Shown: positions 8,417 through 15,587 of the stretch, one piece after another
Numbering within the stretch: the first letter of the stretch is position 1
How the letters are laid out: each line of letters begins with the position of its first letter
Origin: Nocardioides pini
GTDB taxonomy: Bacteria > Actinomycetota > Actinomycetes > Propionibacteriales > Nocardioidaceae
NCBI RefSeq assembly: GCF_026712185.1
Contig: NZ_JAPPUX010000009.1
Span: forward strand, 1-33,759
Direction of reading: 5' to 3'
DNA: 33,759 nt
Notes under the pieces: generated by a model
Seen by the model: the letters and a program-made list of their open reading frames with translations, nothing else
Database searches by the model: none
What the model was told of the DNA's origin: nothing
Made by a program: the position numbers and the translations under genes

Positions 8417-8509
8417 TGCCGTGTCCGGGCACGCGCCGGCCCACGATGCCTGCTGGGGCTGGTGTGGCACCATCCTCCCCACGGGGATCACGGTCGAGCG
8501 GAGTGAGCC

Positions 8510-9514
8510 ATGCCCTTGGGGCCTGATGAGCGGAGTCTCTTCGACACGCAGGCGACCCCTCTCTACGAGGAGGTCGTGGCGTCCGGGGGCATCGACGCGG
8601 CCGACCCGCGCATCGGCAAGGGGGGCGAGCTGCACGCCGCCTTCGAGCTGCTCGCCGAGGTGGGGCTCATCGTGAAGAGCGACGACGGCACGACCTGGCG
8701 CGCCGTCGACCCGGCGGCCGTCCAGGCCCGCGTCGTCGCCCCGCTCGGGCAGCAGGGCGCGGAGCTGATCGCGGAGTCAGCCCACTGGGCGCAGTCGTTC
8801 AACGCGCTCTCGCAGACCTGGCGTCGGTCGCCGAGCGCGGTCGGCGCCCCGTTCGCCGAGATCCGTGGGCTGGCGACCATCAACAACTACCTCATGGCCC
8901 TGGCCGGCGACACCCGTGAGGAGCTGCTCACCGCCCAGCCGCAGTACCGGCGCGGCATCAAGCGGCTGAACCAGGCGATCGCCCACGAGATCGACGCTCT
9001 CAAGCGTGGCGTCCGCGTGCGGACGCTCTACCAGCACGCTGCGCGGCGGGGGGCGGACACCCGCCGGTACGTCGCCGCGGTCACCGCCGCCGGCGCGGAG
9101 GTGCGCACCCTCGACGAGTTCTTCAACCGCCTGCTCGTCTTCGACCGGCGGGTCGCGGTGATCCCGAGCCACGAGGGCCTGGACGTCGCCATGGTCATCA
9201 GCGAGCCGTCCACGGTGGTCTACCTCGTCGACATGTTCGAGCGCCACTGGGAGCGTGCCCGCCCGTTCACCAGCAGCGAGACCACGCTGATGCGCGACAT
9301 CGCGGCGGAACAGCGGGCGATGACCATCCGGATGCTGCTCGAGGGGCGCGCCGACCCGGCGGGCGCCAAGCGGCTCGGCGTCAGCCCCCGCACCTACGCG
9401 GCCTACGTCGCGGACCTGAAGAACGAGTTCGAGGTGGAGACCCGCTTCCAGCTCGGCTACGAGATGGGCAAGCGCGGGATCTCCGGGCGAGAGGACGACA
9501 CGCCACCCGCATGA
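8510..9514 (+). CDS. TrmB/LuxR-like transcriptional regulator
   Basis: A 334-residue protein. The N-terminal 70 residues look like a winged-helix domain of the TrmB type (LYEEVVASGGI, ELHAAFELLAEVGLIV). The middle (about 100-260) resembles the regulator-of-phospholipase-D-like fold seen in many Streptomyces regulators, including VRTLYQHAARR and RRVAVIP. The C-terminal 60 residues form a LuxR-type helix-turn-helix (AEQRAMTIRMLLEG, then AKRLGVSPRTYAAYVADL). No receiver or ligand domain is identifiable. The ATG at 8510 follows GGAGTGAG. The downstream hairpin at 9546 closes the unit. Its target is unknown; the convergent exported-peptide gene is a neighbour but need not be regulated by it. Confidence 0.75.
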   Translation: MPLGPDERSLFDTQATPLYEEVVASGGIDAADPRIGKGGELHAAFELLAEVGLIVKSDDGTTWRAVDPAAVQARVVAPLGQQGAELIAESAHWAQSFNALSQTWRRSPSAVGAPFAEIRGLATINNYLMALAGDTREELLTAQPQYRRGIKRLNQAIAHEIDALKRGVRVRTLYQHAARRGADTRRYVAAVTAAGAEVRTLDEFFNRLLVFDRRVAVIPSHEGLDVAMVISEPSTVVYLVDMFERHWERARPFTSSETTLMRDIAAEQRAMTIRMLLEGRADPAGAKRLGVSPRTYAAYVADLKNEFEVETRFQLGYEMGKRGISGREDDTPPA

Positions 9515-9545
9515 CGCCCGGTCGAGATCGCCTGGGGAAATGGGG

Positions 9546-9577
9546 GAGGGCAGCACCTCCGTAGAGGTGCTGCCCTC
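9546..9577. terminator. Bidirectional terminator
   Basis: A perfect 14-bp stem (GAGGGCAGCACCTC with its complement) and a CGTA loop lie between two convergent genes: the regulator on the plus strand and the short peptide gene on the minus strand. It can serve both. Confidence 0.85.
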
Positions 9578-9691
9578 ATGCCGGGACGGGCCTGTGGGGG
9601 AGGCCATCCGGACCAGAACTCGTGGGGGGTTGAGGGGTCCGTGTCCCAGCTCTTCACTTGCGTGCCCATTCTAGGCACGACTGGCTCAGGT

Positions 9692-9817
9692 TCAGCGGCT
9701 GGTGGTCCGCCCCCAGGTGATGTCGAGCGCACCGGCCGGGGCCGAGGTCGCACCAACGAAGCCGAGACCGAGTGCTGCCACGAGTGCGGCGGCGGCGATG
9801 CGGCGTACTGGGGTCAT
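9692..9817 (-). CDS. Small exported peptide (41 aa)
   Basis: On the minus strand an ATG at 9817 opens a 41-residue reading frame. It is preceded seven bases upstream by AAGAGGTGG (9825-9833), an excellent ribosome binding site. The N-terminus MTPVRRIAAAALVAALGLGF followed by VGATSAPAGA has the basic, hydrophobic and small-residue regions of a Sec signal peptide, with a likely cut after A-x-A near residue 30. The mature part would be only LDITWGRTTSR, 11 residues, with one Trp and no cysteine. The gene has its own upstream palindromic cluster (9902-9938) and the shared terminator at 9546. It could be a signalling peptide, a small surface peptide, or a remnant of a larger exported protein. I know no function for it. 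Confidence 0.6.
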   Translation of the reverse strand: MTPVRRIAAAALVAALGLGFVGATSAPAGALDITWGRTTSR

Positions 9818-9901
9818 GGGGTTTCCACCTCTTGGTCATGTCACAGGGGCTGACTTCGTCCATTGTCACCCACCGTGCGCAGCCACGTCGCGTCCGGCTG
9901 A

Positions 9902-9938
9902 CTGCAGTTCTGTGCATTGCAGGTTTCTGCAAATGCAG
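9902..9938 (-). promoter_or_regulatory. Cluster of CTGCA palindromes upstream of the peptide gene
   Basis: Three palindromic sites follow each other at roughly one-turn spacing: CTGCAG (9902-9907), TGCATTGCA (9913-9921) and CTGCAAATGCAG (9927-9938). They lie 85-121 bases upstream of the exported-peptide ATG, in an AT-richer gap. This arrangement is typical of an operator for a dimeric regulator. The regulator is not identified. Confidence 0.4.
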
Positions 9939-9951
9939 GCACGGCATGCCG

Positions 9952-9981
9952 GTCGACCCCCTCCTCGCGGAGGGGGTCGAC
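9952..9981 (-). terminator. Terminator after tRNA-Ser(GCT)
   Basis: A perfect 12-bp stem, GTCGACCCCCTC against GAGGGGGTCGAC, with a CTCGCG loop. It lies directly downstream (minus strand) of tRNA-Ser. Confidence 0.8.
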
Positions 9982-9986
9982 ACTGG

Positions 9987-10077
9987 CGGAGGCGGAGGGA
10001 TTTGAACCCTCGATGGGGTTTTAGCCCCAAACCCGCTTAGCAGGCGGGCGCCATAGACCGGACTAGGCGACGCCTCC
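9987..10077 (-). tRNA. tRNA-Ser(GCT)
   Basis: A 91-base class II tRNA on the minus strand. The acceptor is GGAGGCG/CGCCTCC. The anticodon stem is CCCGC/GCGGG around CTGCTAA, giving anticodon GCT, followed by a long variable arm and the T-stem GAGGG/CCCTC with TTCAAAT. It reads AGC/AGU serine codons. CCA is not encoded. Confidence 0.95.
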
Positions 10078-10080
10078 ATG

Positions 10081-10096
10081 CCCGACCGTGGTCGGG
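10081..10096 (-). terminator. Small hairpin between membrane-protein gene and tRNA-Ser
   Basis: A 7-bp perfect stem CCCGACC-GT-GGTCGGG lies between the end of the gene at 10141 and the 5' end of tRNA-Ser, both on the minus strand. It may be a weak terminator or a pre-tRNA leader structure. TAACCT on the minus strand near 10107-10112 could be the tRNA -10 box. Confidence 0.35.
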
Positions 10097-10140
10097 CGCA
10101 CAGAAGGTTACAAGGCTCGGCGCGCGTGCGCCGAATCAGG

Positions 10141-10602
10141 TCACCGTTTGCGGAGGCCGTGTCCGCGCTGCAGGTGGTCCTGGACGTCGCGGACGAAGGC
10201 CTCGCGGTCCACGGCGAGCATCTCGACGGGGATGGTCGTCGTCCGTCCGTCGCGCAGGCGCAGCACGACGACCGGCGCGTCGGCCACGGTCGTGGTGACG
10301 GCGTCCTCGACGTCCTTCCAGCGACCGGAGGCCGCTCCGACGCCCCGCACCCACTGCACGCGGTAGCCCTCGGCCGTCATCCGCACCACCCAGCCCTTCG
10401 TGCGCCACGCCCACCAGCAGCCGACGAGCACCGCCACGGTGAGGAGGACCGGCACCAGCAGGAAGACGGTGTGCAGGTCGAGGACGGCGATGGCCAGCGT
10501 GCTCCCCAGGATGAGCACGGCCACCAGGCACAGCACCACGCCCAGCAGTCGCGCCGCGACGGCGGGGGCGAGGCGGTGCACGGTGGCGGTCTCGGTCGTC
10601 AC
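10141..10602 (-). CDS. PH-like domain membrane protein
   Basis: A 153-residue protein with two adjacent membrane segments (about residues 17-39 and 43-66) joined by a short turn, followed by a cytosolic beta-rich domain of about 80 residues (GWVVRMTAEGYRVQWVRG, WKDVEDAV, VVVLRLRDGRTTTIPVEML). This layout is typical of small actinobacterial PH-domain (YdbS/bPH-like) membrane proteins. Their functions are largely unknown; some are thought to act in envelope or lipid-related processes. It stands alone between two tRNA-Ser genes. The start codon is an ATG at 10602. Confidence 0.7.
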   Translation of the reverse strand: MTTETATVHRLAPAVAARLLGVVLCLVAVLILGSTLAIAVLDLHTVFLLVPVLLTVAVLVGCWWAWRTKGWVVRMTAEGYRVQWVRGVGAASGRWKDVEDAVTTTVADAPVVVLRLRDGRTTTIPVEMLAVDREAFVRDVQDHLQRGHGLRKR

Positions 10603-10646
10603 GACGACGATTTCACCACGCGCGGCGACCGCCCCCCGCGGTTGGG

Positions 10647-10652
10647 TAGAGT
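10647..10652 (+). promoter_or_regulatory. Candidate -10 box for tRNA-Ser(TGA)
   Basis: TAGAGT lies 32 bases before the first base of the tRNA, in keeping with a TANNNT actinobacterial -10 element. The segment just after it can also form GC-rich pairs. Confidence 0.45.
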
Positions 10653-10684
10653 CCCGCGGTGTGCGGCGCCGCGGCGTCGTACGA

Positions 10685-10769
10685 GGAGGGGTGCCGGAGC
10701 GGCCGATCGGAACCGCCTTGAAAGCGGTCGTAGGGAGACCTACCGCGGGTTCGAATCCCGCCCCCTCTG
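10685..10769 (+). tRNA. tRNA-Ser(TGA)
   Basis: A class II tRNA. The acceptor is GGAGGGG/CCCCTCT, which gives a G-U closing pair. The anticodon stem ACCGC/GCGGT surrounds CTTGAAA, giving anticodon TGA, followed by a long variable arm and the T-stem GCGGG/CCCGC with TTCGAAT. It reads UCN serine codons. CCA is not encoded. Its last six bases are also part of a downstream 18-bp hairpin. Confidence 0.93.
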
Positions 10770-10804
10770 CTGAGCCCTTCGCTCCGCGAAGGGCTCAGCA
10801 GAGG
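10764..10804 (+). terminator. 18-bp hairpin overlapping the tRNA-Ser 3' end
   Basis: An uninterrupted 18-bp stem (10764-10781 with 10787-10804) and a five-base loop. The inner 12 bp form an ordinary intrinsic terminator. The outer six pairs use the 3' acceptor strand and discriminator base of the mature tRNA. Confidence 0.75.
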
Positions 10805-10873
10805 CGTCTTGAACCTGAGAGCGTGAGCGGAGCGAGCGCTGCGCCCTCGCACGCTGACCCCCGTCCGCCCGAC

Positions 10874-10879
10874 TAGGCT
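10874..10879 (+). promoter_or_regulatory. Candidate leaderless promoter -10 (TAGGCT)
   Basis: TAGGCT ends seven bases before the GTG at 10887, so the expected transcript start coincides with the first base of the start codon. No ribosome binding site precedes the GTG. Confidence 0.45.
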
Positions 10880-10886
10880 CGCCCGG

Positions 10887-11756
10887 GTGACGACCTGGTT
10901 CGAGTCCCCGGAGGCCGCAGCGGCCCGGCTGCGCGAGACCGGCTACCTCACCGACGACGCCACGGCGCTGACGGCGTACCTCGCGGGGGCGCTGGAGAAA
11001 CCGCTGCTCGTCGAGGGACCGGCGGGCGTCGGCAAGACCGAGCTGGCCAAGGCGGTCGCCCGGGCCACGGGAGCCGAGCTCGTGCGGCTGCAGTGCTACG
11101 AGGGGCTCGACGAGGCGCGTGCCCTCTACGAGTGGAACTACAAGAAGCAGCTGCTGCGGATCCAGGCCGCGGGCGGCGACCAGTCGTGGAGCGAGACCCA
11201 CGACGACATCTTCACCGAGGAGTTCCTCCTCACCCGACCGCTCCTGGGTGCGATCCGGCGCGACGAGCCGACGGTGCTGCTGGTCGACGAGGTCGACAAG
11301 ACCGACATCGAGGTCGAGGGCCTGCTGCTGGAGGTGCTCAGCGACTTCCAGGTCACCATCCCCGAGCTCGGCACGGTCACCGCCACCCGCCGTCCGTTCG
11401 TCGTGCTGACCTCCAACGCCAGCCGCGAGCTGTCCGAGGCGGTCAAGCGGCGCTGCCTGTTCCTGCACCTCGACTACCCCGACGCCGAGCGGGAGCGGGC
11501 GATCGTCACCAGCCAGGTGCCGCGGCTCGACGACAAGGTGGTCGCCCAGCTCGTCGACGTCGTCGTACGGCTGCGGGACCTCGAGCTCAAGAAGGCCCCG
11601 TCGATCGCGGAGTCGGTCGACTGGGCCCGCACGCTGGTGGCGCTGCAGGTCGGCGACCTCGACGAGGCCACCGTCGCCCGCACCCTCGGCGTCGTGCTGA
11701 AGCACTCCTCCGACCAGCAGCGCGCCGCCAGGGAGCTGAAGCTGGCGACCCGATGA
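10887..11756 (+). CDS. MoxR-family AAA+ ATPase (CoxD-like)
   Basis: A 289-residue AAA+ ATPase of the MoxR family, which act as chaperones for maturation or cofactor insertion of protein complexes. Walker A GPAGVGKT is at 44-51 and Walker B LLVDEVDK at 131-138, followed by a sensor-1 region (FVVLTSNASRELSEAVKRRC) with the arginine finger. The sequence matches the CoxD type that pairs with CoxE. Its stop overlaps the ATG of the VWA gene by four bases (ATGA), so translation is coupled. The GTG start directly follows a TAGGCT box. No carbon monoxide dehydrogenase or other obvious client is in the window. Confidence 0.92.
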   Translation: MTTWFESPEAAAARLRETGYLTDDATALTAYLAGALEKPLLVEGPAGVGKTELAKAVARATGAELVRLQCYEGLDEARALYEWNYKKQLLRIQAAGGDQSWSETHDDIFTEEFLLTRPLLGAIRRDEPTVLLVDEVDKTDIEVEGLLLEVLSDFQVTIPELGTVTATRRPFVVLTSNASRELSEAVKRRCLFLHLDYPDAERERAIVTSQVPRLDDKVVAQLVDVVVRLRDLELKKAPSIAESVDWARTLVALQVGDLDEATVARTLGVVLKHSSDQQRAARELKLATR

Positions 11757-13117
11757 GCCTGCTCGACACCCACATCGGCTTCGTGGAGGCGCTGCGCGCC
11801 GCGGGCCTGTCGGTGTCGCTGGCCGAGGGGCTCGACGCGATCAGCGCGCTGGAGAAGGTGCGCTGGCACGACCGCGAGACGGTGCGGGCCGCCTACGCCG
11901 CCACCCTCGTGAAGCGGCACCCGCAGCGCACCACCTTCGACGCGGTCTTCGACATCTACTACCCGCGGCTCATCGGCAGCGGCGTCGCCGGCGACGGCCT
12001 CGAGCCGGCCGGGGGTCCGCAGGACACCGGTCCGGACCTCGAGCGCTTCCGCGAGGCGCTGGCCGAGGCCCTGGCCGCGGGCGACCAGCAGGCGTTGCAG
12101 GATCTTGCAGTCGAGGCGGTCGCCCGCTTCGGCGCGATGCCGGGCCGCGGTCCCGGCCTGTCGAGCTGGTCGGCGTACACCTCGCTCCAGCGGGTGTCGC
12201 CGGGTGAGCTGATGGACCGGCTGGTCCAGGGCCTGCTGGGCCAGGGGCTCGACGACGAGCAGGCGCAGCGCGCCGCCGGTCGCCGGATCGGGGACTTCAC
12301 CCGGCTGGTCGAGGGCGACGCCCGGCGACGCATCGCCGAGGAGAAGGGCCCCGAGCACGTCGCCGGCGTCACCGTCCGCCCGACCATCGACCGCCTCGAC
12401 TTCACCGCCGCCCGCCGCAGCGACCTCGAGGAGATGCGGCGCGAGATCTACCCCCTCGCCCGCCGGCTCGCGGCGCGACTGACCAAGGAGCAGCACGCCC
12501 GCCGGCGCGGGCCGCTCGACGTACGCCGCACCGTGCGCGCGTCCATCGCGACCGGCGGGGTGCCGCTGACCACCCACCACCGCCCGAAGCGTCCGCACCG
12601 CACCGACCTGGTGGTGCTCTGCGACGTGAGCGGCTCGGTGGCGAACTTCGCGCAGTTCACCCTGATGCTGGTGTTCGCGCTGCGGGAGGCGTTCAGCGGC
12701 GTGCGGGCCTTCACGTTCGTCGACGACGTCGTCGAGGTCAGCGACAGCTTCCGGCCCGGCGCGGACGTGGTCGAGGTGATGGAGTCGCTCGCCGGGCAGA
12801 TCTCGCAGGCGGCGCTGTGGGGTCGGACCAACTACGGTCGGGCGCTCACCCGGTTCGCCGAGGAGCACCCCGACGCCGTCGGACCGCGGTCGTCGCTGCT
12901 GGTGCTGGGTGACGGGCGGTCCAACTACAGCGACCTCGCGCTGCCCGTGCTCGGCGACCTCGCCGGACGGGCGCGGCACGCGTGGTGGCTCAACCCCGAG
13001 CACCCCCGCCACTGGGGCACGGGTGACAGCGCGGCCGACCGCTACGGCGAGGTCGTCTCGATGGTCGAGTGCCGCAACCTGGCCCAGCTCGGCGAGTTCG
13101 TGCACCGCATCGTCTGA
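11753..13117 (+). CDS. VWA domain protein, CoxE family
   Basis: A 454-residue protein with an N-terminal helical region and a C-terminal von Willebrand factor A domain of the CoxE family. The metal-ion-dependent adhesion site is intact: DVSGS with D291, S293 and S295, and a later acidic site in LVLGDGRSNYSD. The middle has the RRTVRASIATGG and HRPKRPHRTDLVVL segments typical of the family. Such proteins pair with MoxR ATPases: the ATPase drives remodelling and the VWA protein binds the client. The start is the ATG overlapping the MoxR stop. An upstream extension of the same frame is only a shadow of the MoxR gene. Confidence 0.92.
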   Translation: MSLLDTHIGFVEALRAAGLSVSLAEGLDAISALEKVRWHDRETVRAAYAATLVKRHPQRTTFDAVFDIYYPRLIGSGVAGDGLEPAGGPQDTGPDLERFREALAEALAAGDQQALQDLAVEAVARFGAMPGRGPGLSSWSAYTSLQRVSPGELMDRLVQGLLGQGLDDEQAQRAAGRRIGDFTRLVEGDARRRIAEEKGPEHVAGVTVRPTIDRLDFTAARRSDLEEMRREIYPLARRLAARLTKEQHARRRGPLDVRRTVRASIATGGVPLTTHHRPKRPHRTDLVVLCDVSGSVANFAQFTLMLVFALREAFSGVRAFTFVDDVVEVSDSFRPGADVVEVMESLAGQISQAALWGRTNYGRALTRFAEEHPDAVGPRSSLLVLGDGRSNYSDLALPVLGDLAGRARHAWWLNPEHPRHWGTGDSAADRYGEVVSMVECRNLAQLGEFVHRIV

Positions 13118-13139
13118 CCGCCCCCCGACCCTCCGCTGC

Positions 13140-13305
13140 GTCATACGAAGGCGGACCTACTGGTGACGATTCGTATGACGCTCGGAGCCGGGGCGCCCGG
13201 ACGTCATACGAAGGCGGACCTACTAGTGACGATCCGCATGACGCTCGGAGAAGGGGCGCCCGGACGTCATACGAAGGCGGACCTATCGGCGACGATTCGT
13301 ATGAC
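13140..13305. repeat. Three palindromic repeats with 63-bp period
   Basis: Units start at 13140, 13203 and 13266, an exact 63-bp period, with the third truncated after its palindrome. Each begins GTCATACGAA and, in units 1 and 3, ends its 40-base core with the perfect complement TTCGTATGAC. Units 1 and 2 differ at about five of 63 positions. In unit 2 two changes in the right arm leave A-C mismatches on the plus strand but G-U pairs on the minus strand. The array lies between two convergent genes and may act as a tandem terminator. Confidence 0.9.
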
Positions 13306-13316
13306 GCCCGCCCCGC

Positions 13317-14642
13317 TCAGCCGGCGAGGAAGCCGAGGTCCTGCATCCGGGTGATCTCGGCCCGCAGCTCCGGGTGCTGGGCGCTGTCCGCGGCCCGCGC
13401 GCCGGCGACGTAGAGCTGCGATCCCTCGGCCCCGCCCGCGTCGAAGACGACCGTGAGCCGGTTGGCCGTCGAGGCGTTGATGAGCGACCCGAGCAGGACC
13501 ACCGGGTCGGAGCGGTCCTCGAGCGAGAGCACCCGGGTGGCCTCGGGGATCCGCGGCACCTGGGCTGACGGGGCGCCGGCGGTGACGACCTGGTCGACGA
13601 CGAAGCGCGACGAACGGGTGGTCGCGGCGATCTCGGCGGCGACCGCGCCACCGGCAGCCGAGCCGACGAGCATCACGCGGGCGTCGTCGTCGGTGACCGC
13701 CGCCTCGATCGCCCGGACCACCTGGCTGACCGTCGTCGTCGGGTCGGCGCCGACGAGGCGCAGCCGGCCGGAGTCGTGCGTGAGCGAGCCCGGGAGGTAG
13801 GCGATGTAGCGCCCCGCGCCGACGCGCTGGACGCTGATGCGCCTGTCCTCGGCGACGAGCTTGGCCATCAGCTCCTCGAGCGAGCGAGGGGCCGCGCCAC
13901 TGCCGCTGTCGACCTCGGCCTCCGGCACCTCGGCCTCGACGAAGGAGCCCGCGGAGTCGCGGAAGGCCGACACCGCGTCGGTCGGGAACGGGTCCACGCC
14001 GATCGCCCGCAGGCCGCCGCGCGCCGCGTGGGCGCCCTGGTCGGACGCCAGCACCCCGGCCGTGAGGAGCGAGCGCATGTGCAGCCCGTCGAGGAGGCCA
14101 CCGCCACCGGAGAGGTGGTCCATCAGGTCGGGGTTGTTCTCGGCGAGCTCGTTGAGGTAGGCCGTGACGCCGTCGCGGTCGAGGACGTCGGTCTCGATCA
14201 GCCCCGCGCTCACGATCGCACCACCGAGCGCGACCTCGGGGGCGAGGTAGCCGATCGCGCGGCCGGCGATGGAGCCCAGCGTCTTGTAGGCGGCCTGCTG
14301 CAGCTCGTCGATCCAGCGGTAGGTGAGGACCGTGGCGCGTACGACGAGGGCGTCGGCGTCGAGCTCGACCGACCGCGTCAGCAACCCGCTCTTGCCCGTC
14401 GTGGCGGCCCGGATGTCCTCCTCTGCCTGCGCCCAGGTCGCCTTCGACAGCTCGCCGGTGTCGACGACGTCGTCGTCGCCGAGGATCTCGGTGCCGAGGC
14501 GGGCGCGGGTGCGCATCTCGTTGCCGGAGGTGTCGAAGAGGTCGGCCAGCGCCAGCATCTGGTCGTACTTGTCGGCGGCGACCGTCGCCGAGGAGTCGTC
14601 CGGCGGACCGTCGTGCGTGCGGGGGATGTCGAGGTCGCTCAT
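13317..14642 (-). CDS. Alpha/beta-hydrolase-like protein of a type VII secretion operon
   Basis: A 441-residue protein without signal peptide. The N-terminal 150 residues are helical and acidic (TVAADKYDQMLALADLFDTSGNEM), reminiscent of WXG/LXG-type targeting regions. A hydrophobic stretch follows (about 130-165). The C-terminal half reads like an alpha/beta-hydrolase: VMLVGSAAGGAVAAEIA has the shape of the nucleophile elbow, but the GxSxG serine position is alanine (GSAAG). Later, VVTAGAPSAQVPRIPEATRVLSLEDRSDPV resembles the acid-bearing loop. So it is probably a non-catalytic or altered hydrolase fold. It is the last gene of a three-gene minus-strand operon and overlaps the EspG-like gene by four bases. 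A secreted substrate role is inferred. Confidence 0.65.
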   Translation of the reverse strand: MSDLDIPRTHDGPPDDSSATVAADKYDQMLALADLFDTSGNEMRTRARLGTEILGDDDVVDTGELSKATWAQAEEDIRAATTGKSGLLTRSVELDADALVVRATVLTYRWIDELQQAAYKTLGSIAGRAIGYLAPEVALGGAIVSAGLIETDVLDRDGVTAYLNELAENNPDLMDHLSGGGGLLDGLHMRSLLTAGVLASDQGAHAARGGLRAIGVDPFPTDAVSAFRDSAGSFVEAEVPEAEVDSGSGAAPRSLEELMAKLVAEDRRISVQRVGAGRYIAYLPGSLTHDSGRLRLVGADPTTTVSQVVRAIEAAVTDDDARVMLVGSAAGGAVAAEIAATTRSSRFVVDQVVTAGAPSAQVPRIPEATRVLSLEDRSDPVVLLGSLINASTANRLTVVFDAGGAEGSQLYVAGARAADSAQHPELRAEITRMQDLGFLAG

Positions 14643-15586
14643 GCGAGGTCCTCCGGGACGGTGACCTGGGCCAGCACCGGGGCGAGCTCGGTGGCGAGGT
14701 CGTCGGGGTCGACGCGGACGACCGCGACGCGTGCGACGTCGTCGTGGCGCGGGGTCAGGGAGTGCCAGCCGTCGCGGAGCAGGACCCAGGACACGACGCC
14801 GACGGAGGTCGTGGCGCGCTCGGACACCTCGGCGGCGAGGATGCGCATGCGGCCGCGACCCTCGGTGTGGACGGCCGACACCACGTCGACGGCCTCCGCT
14901 CCGCCGATCTCGCGGCCGTCGGCGAGGACGACCCCGCCCGACTGGTCGACGAGGACCGGCACCAGGTCGGACCGGCCCGAGCGCAGCGCCTCCCCGACGG
15001 AGTCGGCGAGGGCGTAGGGGACGTCCAGGTGGGCCGGCACGTGGGAGGTGCCCAGGGGGAGGTCCTCCGGCGGTGCCGTGACCCGGGCGAGCTCGGTGGT
15101 CCACTGATCCACGGGGAACCAGGCCAGCTCGAAGACGATGCCGTCGCACGTCGACAGGCTGGCGACCGCGCCGCCGGAGTGGCGGTGCCAGGCCTTCACC
15201 TGGGTGGCCCCGGCGGCGACGTCGATGTCGAGGGCCAGGCGCGGCGTCGCGAGGAGCCCGACGGCCCCGACGACGCCCGGGTCGGCGCCGGCGTCGGTCA
15301 CCAGCCCGCGCCGGCGCAGGGTCTCGTCCGGGTCGTGGAGGGTGCGGAGCGCGTCGGTGTAGGCGGAGTCCTCCACCGACCCGCGGCTCTGGCCGAGGCG
15401 GCCGGACAGCGATCCGGCGTCGACCGCTCCGTCGGTGCCGCTGGGCAGGTCGAACGGGAGCGGAGCCCCGCCGGCCAGCTCGGCGACGCGGCGGAGCTCG
15501 GGCAGCGTCAGCGCGAGCCGGCGGGCCATCGCGTCGATGAAGCTGGTGGGCGGTGGCGGCGGGGTGGTCAGGTCGATGGTCACCAT
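14639..15586 (-). CDS. EspG-like type VII secretion chaperone
   Basis: A 315-residue protein. Segments such as LPELRRVAELAGGAPLPFDL, LATPRLALDIDVAAGATQVKA and LSTCDGIVFELAWFPVDQW follow the pattern of EspG-family proteins, which bind ESX substrates in the cytosol and hand them to the EccC ATPase. Similarity is judged by eye and is weak in the C-terminal third (MRILAAEVSERATTSVGVV). No membrane segment or signal peptide is present. The gene starts one base after the stop of the WXG100-like gene and overlaps the next gene at ATGA, so all three are translated as a unit. The chaperone role is family-based inference. Confidence 0.6.
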   Translation of the reverse strand: MVTIDLTTPPPPPTSFIDAMARRLALTLPELRRVAELAGGAPLPFDLPSGTDGAVDAGSLSGRLGQSRGSVEDSAYTDALRTLHDPDETLRRRGLVTDAGADPGVVGAVGLLATPRLALDIDVAAGATQVKAWHRHSGGAVASLSTCDGIVFELAWFPVDQWTTELARVTAPPEDLPLGTSHVPAHLDVPYALADSVGEALRSGRSDLVPVLVDQSGGVVLADGREIGGAEAVDVVSAVHTEGRGRMRILAAEVSERATTSVGVVSWVLLRDGWHSLTPRHDDVARVAVVRVDPDDLATELAPVLAQVTVPEDLA

Positions 15587-15587
15587 G

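Noticed and set aside
9578..9853. A 91-codon plus-strand frame in the peptide region
   Set aside because: It is antisense to the better-supported exported-peptide gene and runs through the terminator region, without a ribosome site.
13140..13305. The repeat array as a CRISPR array
   Set aside because: The repeats are adjacent units with palindromic cores and near-identical intervening sequence, so there are no unique spacers, and no cas genes are in the window.
13069..13413. A reading frame with a 21-residue repeat (SYEGGPTGDDSYDA and so on) over the palindromic array
   Set aside because: The 63-bp period is a multiple of three, so every frame stays open. The frame begins inside the CoxE gene and ends within the hydrolase-like gene, with no ribosome site of its own.
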